NCBI GenBank assembly: GCA_903862935.1
Contig: CAIOZY010000057.1
Coordinates: forward strand, 1 to 64,000
DNA: 64,000 bases
Direction of reading: 5' to 3'
Source of the DNA: an uncultured Opitutaceae bacterium
GTDB lineage: Bacteria > Verrucomicrobiota > Verrucomicrobiia > Opitutales > Opitutaceae
Shown here: positions 17,144-26,071 of the stretch, one piece after another
Position numbering within the stretch: the stretch's first letter is position 1
Layout of the letters: every line of letters begins with the position of its first letter
Program-made: the position numbers and the translations under genes
The notes under the pieces: generated by a model
Seen by the model: the letters and a program-made list of their open reading frames with translations, nothing else
The model's database searches: none
Told to the model about the DNA's origin: nothing

Positions 17144-19336
17144 ATGCCGAAATACCGCCACGTCAGTTACCTATGGGATGAGGCGAAGGCTGCGACCCTC
17201 GATCCGCTGGGGAGGTTGGTCTACCGATCGAACCTTCTTGGAGCTGACCTGCGGATAACCAACACAGGAGGAGGTAACACCTCATCGAAGGTCACTGACA
17301 GGGACCCGCTCACGGGGGAGGCGGTCGAGGTGCTTTGGGTCAAGGGATCCGGGGGAGACCTGCGAACGGCCGGCAGAGGAAACTTCGCCTCGCTTGAGCG
17401 GAAGCGGCTCGAATCGCTGGCGAGGGGTTATTCGTCACGGCCAGACCGCGGGCTGAAGACCGTTGCCGAGGACGAAATGGTAGGCCTTTTCCCCCACTGT
17501 ACGTTTAATCTGAACCCGCGGCCCGCCTCGATCGACACCCCGCTGCACGCGTTTTTGCCCGGGCGCCATGTGGACCACATGCATCCTAACGCGATCATCG
17601 CGATCGCTGCGTCGGCGAACGGCGAGCGCCTTACGCAGGAGATTTTCGGCGGGAAAATGGCCTGGGTTCCGTGGATGAGGCCGGGTTTCGAACTTGGCCT
17701 GGCCATGCAGCGCATTGCCCGGGAACGGCCCGGGATCCGGGCCATCATGATGGGCCAGCATGGGTTCATCTCGTGGGCGGACGACGACCGAGAGTGCTAC
17801 TGCGGGACGCTGGCTTGGATCGAAACGGCCGCAGCCTATATCGAGGGCCAGTATGCGGCTCGCGGGGGCGACGCCGCTGCCTTTGGCGGCGCGAGGCACC
17901 CCATGCTCGGGCCCGAACTGCGCCGGACGACCTTTGCCGCGATCCTGCCTTGGCTGAGGGGGCAACTGTCCAACGATCGACGGCTCATAGCGACAGTCCA
18001 GGACGACGATGCCATCCTCAGGTTCGTCAATTCCGCCGACGCCCAGAGGCTTGCGCAACTCGGCACGTCCTGCCCGGACCACTTCTTGCGCACCAAGATT
18101 AGGCCGCTGTACGTGGACTGGGATCCGCGGTCGGGTGAGTTGGCTGCGTTGAAGCGCAAGCTCGCTGAAGGAATCTCGAGCTACCGGGCCGACTACGAGG
18201 CCTACTATAGGCGGTGTCGCAGGGCGGATTCTCCGCCGATGCGCGACCCCAGTCCGACGGTGACCCTCATTCCTGGCCTGGGCATGATCGGCTGGGGAAA
18301 AGACAAGTCGGAGAGCCGGGTCACGGCCGAGTTTTATCGCTGTGCGGTGGAGGTGATGAGGGGTGCGGAGGCCATCGACCGCTATGTGGCGCTGCCCGAA
18401 CAGGAGGCTTTTGACATCGAGTACTGGGCTTTGGAGGAGGCCAAGCTTCGGCGGATGCCTCAGGAGAAGGAGATGGCCCGCCGGGTGGTGGTCGTCGTCG
18501 GCGCGGGCTCGGGCATTGGGCGGGAGACCGCGTTGCGGCTGTCCAGGGAGGGGGCCCATGTGGCATGCGTGGACCTCGATGGGAATGCCGCCCTGGCTTG
18601 TGCGGAGGCGATCACCGCCGAACGGGGGCAGGGGATCGGGGTCGCCGGGACCGGTCTTTCCGCGTGCGGACCGGCCGTTGGGGTACCGGCCAATATCACC
18701 GACCGAGCCAGCATCCGCCAGGCGCTCGACCAAGTCGTCGTGGCCTACGGCGGCATCGACTCGCTGTGCGTCACGGCGGGCATTTTTGTGCCCTGCGACC
18801 CCCGGGGGCGCATCCCCGACGACACTTGGCAGCTCACCTACGCAATCAATGTGAGCGGAATCTACTTGGTGGCCGACGAGGCGGCGCGTATTTGGAGGGA
18901 GCAGGGACTGACGGGGAGTCTTGTCATCGCAACGTCGGCGAATGCGGTGGTCGCTAAGCGGGGTTCCATCGCCTACGATACATCAAAGGCCGCGGCCAAT
19001 CACCTGGTGAGGGAGCTTGCGATCGAGCTCGCTCCCCTGGTGCGGGTCAATGGCGTTGCGCCCGCGACTGTGGTCCAGGGGTCGGCCATGTTCCCGCGCA
19101 AGCGGATCATCGGCTCGCTGGCCAAGTATCGCATCGCCTACCGGGAGGATGAGTCGACTGCATCCCTCACGGAGAAACTCGCCCAATTCTACGCTGAGCG
19201 CACGCTCACCAAGTCCCCCATTACCCCGGGCGATGTCGCCGAGGCGTGCGTTATGCTGGTCGGAGGAAAGCTCTGCAAGACCACGGGTCAGATCATCGCG
19301 GTCGACGGGGGCCTTCCGGAGGCGTTCCTGCGGTGA
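17144..19336 (+). CDS. rhaD: Bifunctional rhamnulose-1-phosphate aldolase/short-chain dehydrogenase
   Basis: A 730-residue fusion known from non-enteric rhamnose pathways (RhaEW/RhaDA type). Residues about 1-420 are a class II aldolase with TNTGGGNTSSK, the metal-binding VDHMHPNAI and MMGQHGF. Residues about 440-730 are an NAD-dependent short-chain dehydrogenase with VVGAGSGIG and the catalytic Y-x-x-x-K in AYDTSKAAA. The pair splits L-rhamnulose 1-phosphate to DHAP and L-lactaldehyde and oxidises the lactaldehyde to lactate. Its stop overlaps the GTG start of rhaB as GTGA. Activity on L-fuculose 1-phosphate is possible. Confidence 0.9.
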   Translation: MPKYRHVSYLWDEAKAATLDPLGRLVYRSNLLGADLRITNTGGGNTSSKVTDRDPLTGEAVEVLWVKGSGGDLRTAGRGNFASLERKRLESLARGYSSRPDRGLKTVAEDEMVGLFPHCTFNLNPRPASIDTPLHAFLPGRHVDHMHPNAIIAIAASANGERLTQEIFGGKMAWVPWMRPGFELGLAMQRIARERPGIRAIMMGQHGFISWADDDRECYCGTLAWIETAAAYIEGQYAARGGDAAAFGGARHPMLGPELRRTTFAAILPWLRGQLSNDRRLIATVQDDDAILRFVNSADAQRLAQLGTSCPDHFLRTKIRPLYVDWDPRSGELAALKRKLAEGISSYRADYEAYYRRCRRADSPPMRDPSPTVTLIPGLGMIGWGKDKSESRVTAEFYRCAVEVMRGAEAIDRYVALPEQEAFDIEYWALEEAKLRRMPQEKEMARRVVVVVGAGSGIGRETALRLSREGAHVACVDLDGNAALACAEAITAERGQGIGVAGTGLSACGPAVGVPANITDRASIRQALDQVVVAYGGIDSLCVTAGIFVPCDPRGRIPDDTWQLTYAINVSGIYLVADEAARIWREQGLTGSLVIATSANAVVAKRGSIAYDTSKAAANHLVRELAIELAPLVRVNGVAPATVVQGSAMFPRKRIIGSLAKYRIAYREDESTASLTEKLAQFYAERTLTKSPITPGDVAEACVMLVGGKLCKTTGQIIAVDGGLPEAFLR

Positions 19337-20763
19337 GATTGGTGACCGCCATCCATTGTGTTGCAGTCGACCTGGGCGCCTCGAGCGGGCGTGTTATCGT
19401 CGGTTCGTGGAGCCGGGATCAGCTCGCGCTAAACGAGGTCCACCGGTTTCCCAACCAATTTCATTCACTAGGGGACAACGACTACTGGGACGTGCCCTCG
19501 CTGTGGTCCGAGGTCAGGTCGGGCCTGCTCAAGGCCAGGCACGGCTTCTCACGCCTAGCCTCGGTTGGAGTCGACACCTGGGGGGTCGACTACGCGCTGG
19601 TGGACATAGCGGGTCGACTGGTCTTTCCGGTGCACGCCTACCGCGACCCCAGGACAAAGGCCGGCCTAAGGCGCCTGGCAGCACGGGGTCTTGGCGCCGT
19701 CTACGAGGAGACGGGCGTCGCCAATGTTTTCTACAACACAAGCCTCCAGCTGGAGGAGACGCTGCGCACGTTTCCGGCGATTAAGCGTCTGGCCGACCGC
19801 TGCCTATTCCTGCCCGACTACTTCAATTTCCGACTGTCGGGTCGCATGGTGAACGAGCTGTCGATTGCGAGCACGTCGCAATTGCTCGATGTGTCCGGCA
19901 CCGGCTGGTCAGCGGCGGCCCTTCGGCGCTTTGGGGTGCCGCGCCGCTGGCTTTCTCCTCCGGTCAAGGCGGGAACCCTCCTGGGCCCCGTGCTCGATCC
20001 GCTTGGGATGAGGAACATCCAGGTTGTCGCTGCTCCCGGGCACGACACGGCCTGCGCATACGACGCCATGGTGGCAAGTCCGGACGGATCGGATATCTAC
20101 GTGAGCGCAGGCACCTGGTCGCTCGTCGGCTATGAAAGCGAGGTGCCGCTTCTCGGGCGGAAGGCCCTCAAGGCCGGGATTTCGAACGAACGAACGGGCT
20201 ACGGCCGCTACCGCCCGCTCATCAATGTTGTTGGATTGTGGCTCCTTGAAGGACTCCTGACCGACTTCGCCGTCCGCCCACGGAGGCGCAGCGATTGGAA
20301 CGCGCTGATAACCGCCGCAGAGGGTAGGGCGGCTCCCCAGGCCCTGCTTGACGTGGACGATCCCGCGTTCGCAAACCCTGACTCCATGCGGGAGGCGATC
20401 GATGCTCATCTGCGCAACCGGGGCTGCCGCCCGCCGTCGGACCTAGCCGCTTACCTGAGACTCATCTGTGACTCCCTCGGGAGGGGCCATGCGGCGGCGG
20501 TCGATGTGCTCGAACGGCTGTCTGGCCGCACCTTCAAACGCATTCTGATAGTTGGTGGCGGGGCCAAGAACAGGCTGCTTTGCCAGGCGACCGCAAACGC
20601 CTCCAATAGGCCGGTCGTCGCCTTGACGATTGAGGGGGCGGCGGTGGGCAATCTCGCCGCCCAGCTGATCGCTCTCGGCGCGGTGGGAGACCTCGCGAGT
20701 TTTCGCGAGAATTATGGCCGGCAGGTTCCCCAGCGCGTCTACCGCCCATGCCACGGCGGCTAA
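19333..20763 (+). CDS. rhaB: Rhamnulokinase (FGGY family)
   Basis: A 476-residue sugar kinase of the FGGY family. AVDLGASSGRVIVGSW at the N-terminus is the rhamnulokinase form of the phosphate-1 motif; GVDTWGVDYALVD, APGHDTACAYDA and the ATP-site GGGAKNRLLCQATAN match RhaB. E. coli RhaB is 489 residues, so this is full length. I start it at the GTG that overlaps the rhaD stop (GTGA) since the motif starts soon after. It phosphorylates L-rhamnulose before the aldolase. The isomerase that makes rhamnulose is not in this window. Confidence 0.9.
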   Translation: MRLVTAIHCVAVDLGASSGRVIVGSWSRDQLALNEVHRFPNQFHSLGDNDYWDVPSLWSEVRSGLLKARHGFSRLASVGVDTWGVDYALVDIAGRLVFPVHAYRDPRTKAGLRRLAARGLGAVYEETGVANVFYNTSLQLEETLRTFPAIKRLADRCLFLPDYFNFRLSGRMVNELSIASTSQLLDVSGTGWSAAALRRFGVPRRWLSPPVKAGTLLGPVLDPLGMRNIQVVAAPGHDTACAYDAMVASPDGSDIYVSAGTWSLVGYESEVPLLGRKALKAGISNERTGYGRYRPLINVVGLWLLEGLLTDFAVRPRRRSDWNALITAAEGRAAPQALLDVDDPAFANPDSMREAIDAHLRNRGCRPPSDLAAYLRLICDSLGRGHAAAVDVLERLSGRTFKRILIVGGGAKNRLLCQATANASNRPVVALTIEGAAVGNLAAQLIALGAVGDLASFRENYGRQVPQRVYRPCHGG

Positions 20764-21020
20764 CGTCCTTGCCCCGTATCTGTGAGGAGAGTTCCTGGGC
20801 TGGCTGCCCTGGTTGACCCGCCATGCAGGGCTTCGGGCATGAGAGGATCAACCGCATGGCGGCCTGGGGACTTCGTCCAGTCCCGCAGCGGGAGCCAAGC
20901 ATGCTGGAACAAGGGGCGGACAGAGGCGGGATTATTGCGCTCGCCTGCGGTTTGGGGGTAGGAGATGATCGGGACTGCTCGCCCGGGAGGAACCCGCAGG
21001 GCGGGCTCGGAAAGGCCCCT

Positions 21021-22097
21021 ATGAACAGCAAGCAAAGAGTCATTGCAGCAGCGCGGAGGCAGCCCACGGATCGGCCGCCGACGAGCCTTCGCCTCACACC
21101 GGAGGCGCTCGCCGCCCTGGAGACCCACCTGGGCGTGAAGTCCCAGAACGCCGTCATGGACGCACTCGGCGTCGACCTGCGCTGGCTGCGCCTGCCCTTC
21201 ATCGGGCCCAAGGAACGGTCGGCTGTTCCGCTCGGCAGCGAGGGGACCGACTTCTGGGGATGCCACTTCTGCAAGGTGTCGAACGAGTACAACACCTATT
21301 TTGAGTTCGACCGCCATCCGCTCGCGCAGGCGAAGACCGTCGAGGACGTGCACAACCACGACTGGCCGAGCCTGGACTGGTGGGACTATGCTTCGCTGGC
21401 GGCCACGATCGACGAGGTCAACTGCAAGGAGGAGAGGGCATTCCTTTTCATGGCCGGGGGCGCCTTTGAGACACCGTGGTACATCCGCGGGATGGAGCAG
21501 TTCCTCATGGACCTCTACGAAAACCCCGAGATCGCCGAGGCGATCTGCACGCACGTCGAGGAGTACTACCGGCAGCGCGCCCTTCGGGTCATCGACGCCG
21601 TCGGCGACCGGCTGACGATTGTGGGCTCCGGGGGGGACATTGGCACCCAGCGGGGAATGATGCTCGACCCCGAGCTGTGGCGGGCGCAGATCAAGCCGCA
21701 CAGCACCAAGCTGATCGCGCCCTTCAGGAAACTCGGGTTTGCCACCTTCTACCATTCGGACGGCTCCATCGTTCCGGTGATCAACGACCTGATCGAGATG
21801 GGGCTCGATATCCTCGACCCGATCCAGGTGGGAGCGACGGGAATGAACCCCGAGGAGCTCTTTCCCCTCTTCGGAGATCGGCTGTCGTTCCACGGGGCGA
21901 TCGACGAGGTGGAACTGCTGCCCCACGCGACCCCAAAGCAGGTCTACGACGAGACGACCCGGACGATCGACATCCTGGGCAGGAACAACGGCTACATCGT
22001 GTCCCCGACTCACCAGATTCAGGGGGACACGGCCCCCGAGAACGTGGTCGCCATTTTCGAGGCCGCCCGCAACTACCGCCGGCGCGCGCCGGGCTGA
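21021..22097 (+). CDS. UroD-superfamily methyltransferase-like protein
   Basis: A 358-residue protein. I start it at the ATG at 21021 (MNSKQRVIAAARRQPTDRPP), preceded by GGAAAGG. It belongs to the uroporphyrinogen decarboxylase superfamily, in a branch common in anaerobic and PVC genomes, with GGDIGTQRGMMLDPELWR, YHSDGSI and the C-terminal SPTHQIQGDTAPEN. Where MtaA-type enzymes have H-x-C, this one has H-S-D, so it probably does not bind zinc the same way. It may demethylate a methoxylated compound onto a corrinoid protein. It lies 257 bp after rhaB on the same strand, linking sugar and methyl genes. The substrate is unknown. Confidence 0.7.
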   Translation: MNSKQRVIAAARRQPTDRPPTSLRLTPEALAALETHLGVKSQNAVMDALGVDLRWLRLPFIGPKERSAVPLGSEGTDFWGCHFCKVSNEYNTYFEFDRHPLAQAKTVEDVHNHDWPSLDWWDYASLAATIDEVNCKEERAFLFMAGGAFETPWYIRGMEQFLMDLYENPEIAEAICTHVEEYYRQRALRVIDAVGDRLTIVGSGGDIGTQRGMMLDPELWRAQIKPHSTKLIAPFRKLGFATFYHSDGSIVPVINDLIEMGLDILDPIQVGATGMNPEELFPLFGDRLSFHGAIDEVELLPHATPKQVYDETTRTIDILGRNNGYIVSPTHQIQGDTAPENVVAIFEAARNYRRRAPG

Positions 22098-22295
22098 ATC
22101 CGGCTCGCAACCCCGGGGCAGGCGGCTATCCTCGCTGCTAGGAGCGAAACCCATGCGCCGCAGCGACACCCCATTGGCTGGCCCCGGACGACGCAGCCTG
22201 GCCGGGCTGCAGCGTTCGGAAACCGCCCGCGGCCCCGTTGAGGCGCGGGCTACCCTCGGAGGCCGGCAAGGGCGCAGTTCCGCCGGAGGGTTGCC

Positions 22296-23351
22296 GTGAG
22301 CCCGGCCCGCTGGTGGGCGATGCGCCCCGACGGCCGCATCGAGTGCCGGCTCTGCCCGCGGGCCTGCAAGCTGCGGGACGGGCAGAGGGGCTTCTGCTTC
22401 GTGCGGCGGCGGGTCGGGGATGCGATGGAGCTGTCGACCTACGGCCGCACGAGCGGGCTTTGCGTCGATCCCATCGAGAAAAAACCGCTGAACCATTTCC
22501 TGCCGGGGACAAGCGTCCTGTCGTTCGGAACCGCCGGGTGCAACCTGGGCTGCCGGTTCTGCCAGAACTGGAGCCTGAGCAAGGCCCGGGATTGGGACCG
22601 GATGGGCGAGGCGGCAACGCCCGAGGAGATCGCCGGCGCGGCCGGGAGCCTGGGCTGCCCCTCGGTCGCCTTCACCTACAACGACCCGGTGGTCTTCGCC
22701 GAGTACGCAATCGACACCGCGCGGGCCTGCCGGGCCCGCGGGATCAGGACGGTCGCCGTCACCGCAGGCTACATCACGCCGGAGGCCCGGGCCGACTTCT
22801 TCCGGGAGATGGACGCGGCCAACGTCGACCTGAAGGGTTTCACCGAGGGGTTCTACCGCAGGCTCTGCCTGTCCGAACTCCAGCCGGTGCTGGACACCCT
22901 CGTGTACCTGCGGCGCGAGACCCGCGTCTGGCTCGAGGTCACCACGCTGCTGATCCCCGGGGAGAACGACAGCGCGCAGCAGATCGACCGGGTCTCCGAC
23001 TGGTTTGCGGACAAGCTCGGGGTCGACGTCCCATGGCATTTTACGGCATTCCACCCGGACTTCAGGATGCTCGGGCACCCTCCGACGCCGCCCGAGACCC
23101 TCGCGCGGGCTCGGAAGGTCGCCCGATCCAAGGGCCTGCGGTATGTTTACCTGGGCAACGTCCGGGATTCCGACGGGGGGAGCACCTGGTGCCCGTCGTG
23201 CGGGGATCTGCTGGTGGAGCGGCGCGGCTACGACGTGCGCGTCCGCGGTCTTATTGGGGGCCGCTGCGGACGGTGCGGCTGCGAGATCCCCGGGGTGTTC
23301 GCAGGCAGCCCGGGAGGCAGGCCCGCGGCGGCTACCGGGCGTCGATCTTGA
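22296..23351 (+). CDS. Radical SAM protein of the AmmeMemoRadiSam (AmrS-like) type
   Basis: A 351-residue radical SAM enzyme. The iron-sulfur motif CNLGCRFC gives C82, C86 and C89; an N-terminal Cys cluster (ECRLCPRACKL) and a C-terminal zinc-ribbon-like CPSCG...CGRCGC flank it. VDPIEKKPLNHFLPG and NVDLKGFTEGFYR match the radical SAM partner of MEMO and AMMECR1 proteins. The GTG start has a GGAGG site seven bases upstream. Unlike the paralog at 49014-50309 it has no export leader and no MEMO/AMMECR1 gene beside it. It follows the UroD-like gene by 198 bp and overlaps the end of the DUF192 gene tail to tail. Reaction unknown. Confidence 0.85.
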   Translation: MSPARWWAMRPDGRIECRLCPRACKLRDGQRGFCFVRRRVGDAMELSTYGRTSGLCVDPIEKKPLNHFLPGTSVLSFGTAGCNLGCRFCQNWSLSKARDWDRMGEAATPEEIAGAAGSLGCPSVAFTYNDPVVFAEYAIDTARACRARGIRTVAVTAGYITPEARADFFREMDAANVDLKGFTEGFYRRLCLSELQPVLDTLVYLRRETRVWLEVTTLLIPGENDSAQQIDRVSDWFADKLGVDVPWHFTAFHPDFRMLGHPPTPPETLARARKVARSKGLRYVYLGNVRDSDGGSTWCPSCGDLLVERRGYDVRVRGLIGGRCGRCGCEIPGVFAGSPGGRPAAATGRRS

Positions 23352-23865
23352 GACCGAGCTTGCGGGAGTCGAGTCCGCGTGCGCGCAGGGCCGCTCCCAG
23401 GGCCTTCAGGTCCAGCTTGGCACCGGGGCGCACGCCGCGGCTGGAAAACCATCCCTGGTTCATCTCGAGGGCCAGCTGCAGCCGGGAGCCCCGGGATGAG
23501 ACCGACCGCTCGTCGTAAGGAAACATCGGGTAGACCTCGGCCAGCTCCCCCTCCGGGGTGAAATACCCGATATCCAAGGGGGTTGGGGTGTTGCGCATCC
23601 AGAAACTCAGGCGCTGGGGGGCGGCGAAGACAAAGATCATCCCATCGTCGGGTCCCAGGTCGCGCCGCTGCATGAGCCCCCGTTCGAGCTCGGAGGGAAG
23701 GACCGCGAGTTGCATCATCACGGTCTTGTCGCCGACCGCGATCGGGAAGCGGTCCGCCACGGTCTTCAACTCGGCGGGCGCGCCCGGTACCTCGTCCCGG
23801 CAGGCCGCCGACCCCAGGGTGAGGGCCACAACCAAAGCCCATGAAAGCGGATTTGCGTTTTTCAC
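23332..23865 (-). CDS. DUF192 family exported protein, possible lipoprotein
   Basis: A 177-residue protein when started at the GTG at 23865; this gives a proper leader (VKNANPLSWALVVALTLG followed by SAAC) that could be a signal peptide or weak lipobox. The DUF192 domain covers about residues 50-150: GLMQRRDLGPDDGMIFVF, FWMRNTPTPLDIGYF and ALEMNQGWF are characteristic. The function of DUF192 is not established. It overlaps the radical SAM gene by 20 bp on the opposite strand. Confidence 0.75.
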   Translation of the reverse strand: MKNANPLSWALVVALTLGSAACRDEVPGAPAELKTVADRFPIAVGDKTVMMQLAVLPSELERGLMQRRDLGPDDGMIFVFAAPQRLSFWMRNTPTPLDIGYFTPEGELAEVYPMFPYDERSVSSRGSRLQLALEMNQGWFSSRGVRPGAKLDLKALGAALRARGLDSRKLGLKIDAR

Positions 23866-23934
23866 AGTTTCGTTGGGTAATCGAGGCAAGGCCCCGGTTC
23901 AACCCATCTTCGGGGCTAAAGCCCGAAACAACCC

Positions 23935-25071
23935 ATGCCCTCGAAGCCGCCCACACTGCTGTACACCGATACCGAGCGAAGCGCCGACATGCTCTACTTC
24001 GGCCAGGTCGACGTGGGAGACCCGTTCCTGGCCTTCGAAGCGAAGGGCCGCAAGGTCGGAGTCGTGAGCGCCCTGGAGTTCGGCCGGGTGCGGAGGACCT
24101 CTGGATTCGACCTGGTGCTGCCGCTGGAGCGGTTTGTGGCACAGGCTCGCAAGGCCTGGCCCCGCCGCAAGCCAGGGCCCGCCGAGGTGATCGCGATGGC
24201 CGCCCGCCGCTTCGGGCTCAAGCGCTTCACGGTGCCGGAGGACTTCCCGGCAGGGCTGTACCAGAGCCTGCGAAAACTGGGCTTGGACCTCGAGATCGCC
24301 TCCGGTCCGCTGTTCCCCGAGCGCGAGATCAAGACCCGCGCCGAGGCGGCCGCGGTCCGCGAGGGCAACCGCTGCAGCGCGGTCGGGATCGCCGCGGCCA
24401 GGCGGATGCTCCGGGCGAGCCGGATCCGCGGCGGGCGCCTCTACTACCGCGGGGAGGTGCTCACCAGCGAGCGGCTCCGCGGGGCGATCGAGATCGCTTG
24501 CCTTGAGGCGGGCTCACTGGCCGCCCACACGATCGCCGCCGGCGGAAACCAGGCCTGCGACCCCCACGAGAGGGGTTCGGGCCCCCTGCGCTCGAACGAT
24601 CTGATCATCGTGGATGTATTTCCCCGGGTTAATGCGACGAAGTACTTCGGCGACATGACTCGCACGTTCCTGCGGGGCCGCGCGAGCGACGCCCAGCGCA
24701 GGCTGGTCGCGGCCGTCCGCGACGCGCAGCTTGCCGCCCTGAAGACGGTGCGGGCCGGCGTGGACGGCCGGAAGGTCCACGGGGAGGTGGTGCGGGTCTT
24801 CACGGAACTCGGCTACGTGACCCGGGCTACCGCGAAGGGCTCGGTGGGCTTTTTCCACGGGACGGGACACGGCGTGGGGCTTGCGATCCACGAGCCTCCC
24901 CGCATGAACGCGGTCATCGAGTACCCGCTGAAGCTTGGCTCGATCGTCACGGTTGAACCCGGGCTCTACTACCCGGGCCTGGGCGGCTGCCGAATCGAGG
25001 ATGTGGTCCAGGTGACCGCGGGGGCCCCGCGGATGCTTTCCGAGGCCCCGTACGACTGGGAGTTGCGCTAA
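23935..25071 (+). CDS. M24 family metallopeptidase (Xaa-Pro aminopeptidase type)
   Basis: A 378-residue pita-bread peptidase. The five metal ligands can be traced: Asp in IIVDVFPR, Asp in YFGDMTRTF, His in HGTGHGVGLAIHE, Glu in VTVEPGLYY and Glu in CRIEDVV. The N-terminal ~150 residues form the usual creatinase/prolidase N-domain. It probably trims peptides with proline in position two in the cytoplasm. It is followed after four bases by hldA, so it may share a transcript with the heptose genes although no functional link is obvious. Confidence 0.9.
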   Translation: MPSKPPTLLYTDTERSADMLYFGQVDVGDPFLAFEAKGRKVGVVSALEFGRVRRTSGFDLVLPLERFVAQARKAWPRRKPGPAEVIAMAARRFGLKRFTVPEDFPAGLYQSLRKLGLDLEIASGPLFPEREIKTRAEAAAVREGNRCSAVGIAAARRMLRASRIRGGRLYYRGEVLTSERLRGAIEIACLEAGSLAAHTIAAGGNQACDPHERGSGPLRSNDLIIVDVFPRVNATKYFGDMTRTFLRGRASDAQRRLVAAVRDAQLAALKTVRAGVDGRKVHGEVVRVFTELGYVTRATAKGSVGFFHGTGHGVGLAIHEPPRMNAVIEYPLKLGSIVTVEPGLYYPGLGGCRIEDVVQVTAGAPRMLSEAPYDWELR

Positions 25072-25075
25072 GCCT

Positions 25076-26071
25076 ATGTCGATATCCCCATCCAAGGCCC
25101 GCGCCCTGCTCCGGAGGATCTCCCGCCGGCGCATCCTGGTCGTCGGCGACGTGATGCTCGACCACTACATCTGGGGTGACGCGACCCGCATTTCCCCCGA
25201 GGCCCCGGTGCCGGTCGTCAACGTGTTCAGCGCAAGCGACACCGTGGGCGGGGCGGCCAACGTCGCCCACAATATCGCCGCCCTGGGGGCCTCCGTCGAG
25301 GTCGTCGGAGCGATCGGCTCCGACTACAACGGCGACAAGCTCCGCTCCCACCTCAAGGCCAAGGGGATCGAATTCGACCCCCGATTTGTCCTGAAGGACG
25401 CCCGGACGATAACCAAGACACGGGTCGTTGTGCGCAACCAGCAGCTGTGCCGCCTCGACCACGAGGACGCCCCGGCGACCTACCGCAAGCTCCTGGCGGA
25501 CCCCAAGCGCCTGCAGCTGCTCGAGCGCAAGATCGCTGGGGCCGACGGCGTCATCTTCTCCGACTATGCCAAGGGGGTACTGACGACCGAGTCGATCGCC
25601 CACATCGCGGCGGCCGCCAGGCGGCTGAAGAAGTTCACCGCCCTCGACCCGAAGCCAGCCAGCGGGAACCAGTTCCGGGACCTGGACCTGATCACGCCCA
25701 ACCGCAAGGAGGCGATCGAGCTCGCGGGCCTGCAGCTGTCGGGCGATGACCAGAACGACCACGCGAAGGTCTGCCGCCGGATTTGGGAGGAGCACCGGTC
25801 CGCGAATCTCGTCGTCACGCTCGGGTCCGACGGGATGCTGATCAGCCGCGGCGGCCGTCTCGAGAAAACGATTCCGACTGCGGCCCGCCAAGTCTACGAC
25901 GTTTCCGGGGCTGGGGACACGGTGATTGCCGCGATGACGCTCGCCCTGACCTCGGGGGCGAGCCTGGAGGAGGCTGCCCATTTTGCCAACGCGGCGGCCG
26001 GTGTCGTCGTGGGCAAGCTCGGAACGGCCACGGTGACACCCGATGAACTGCTCGCCTACGTCAAGGGGTAG
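25076..26071 (+). CDS. hldA: D-glycero-beta-D-manno-heptose-7-phosphate kinase
   Basis: A 331-residue PfkB/ribokinase-family kinase matching the first domain of HldE (RfaE). VVGDVMLDHYIWGDATRISP and VGGAANVAHNIAALGA at the N-terminus and VYDVSGAGDTVIAAMTLAL at the catalytic Asp are diagnostic. It lacks the C-terminal adenylyltransferase domain of HldE, so the nucleotidyl step must be encoded elsewhere. It overlaps gmhB by 29 bp, which supports a joint role in making heptose for lipopolysaccharide. Confidence 0.9.
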   Translation: MSISPSKARALLRRISRRRILVVGDVMLDHYIWGDATRISPEAPVPVVNVFSASDTVGGAANVAHNIAALGASVEVVGAIGSDYNGDKLRSHLKAKGIEFDPRFVLKDARTITKTRVVVRNQQLCRLDHEDAPATYRKLLADPKRLQLLERKIAGADGVIFSDYAKGVLTTESIAHIAAAARRLKKFTALDPKPASGNQFRDLDLITPNRKEAIELAGLQLSGDDQNDHAKVCRRIWEEHRSANLVVTLGSDGMLISRGGRLEKTIPTAARQVYDVSGAGDTVIAAMTLALTSGASLEEAAHFANAAAGVVVGKLGTATVTPDELLAYVKG

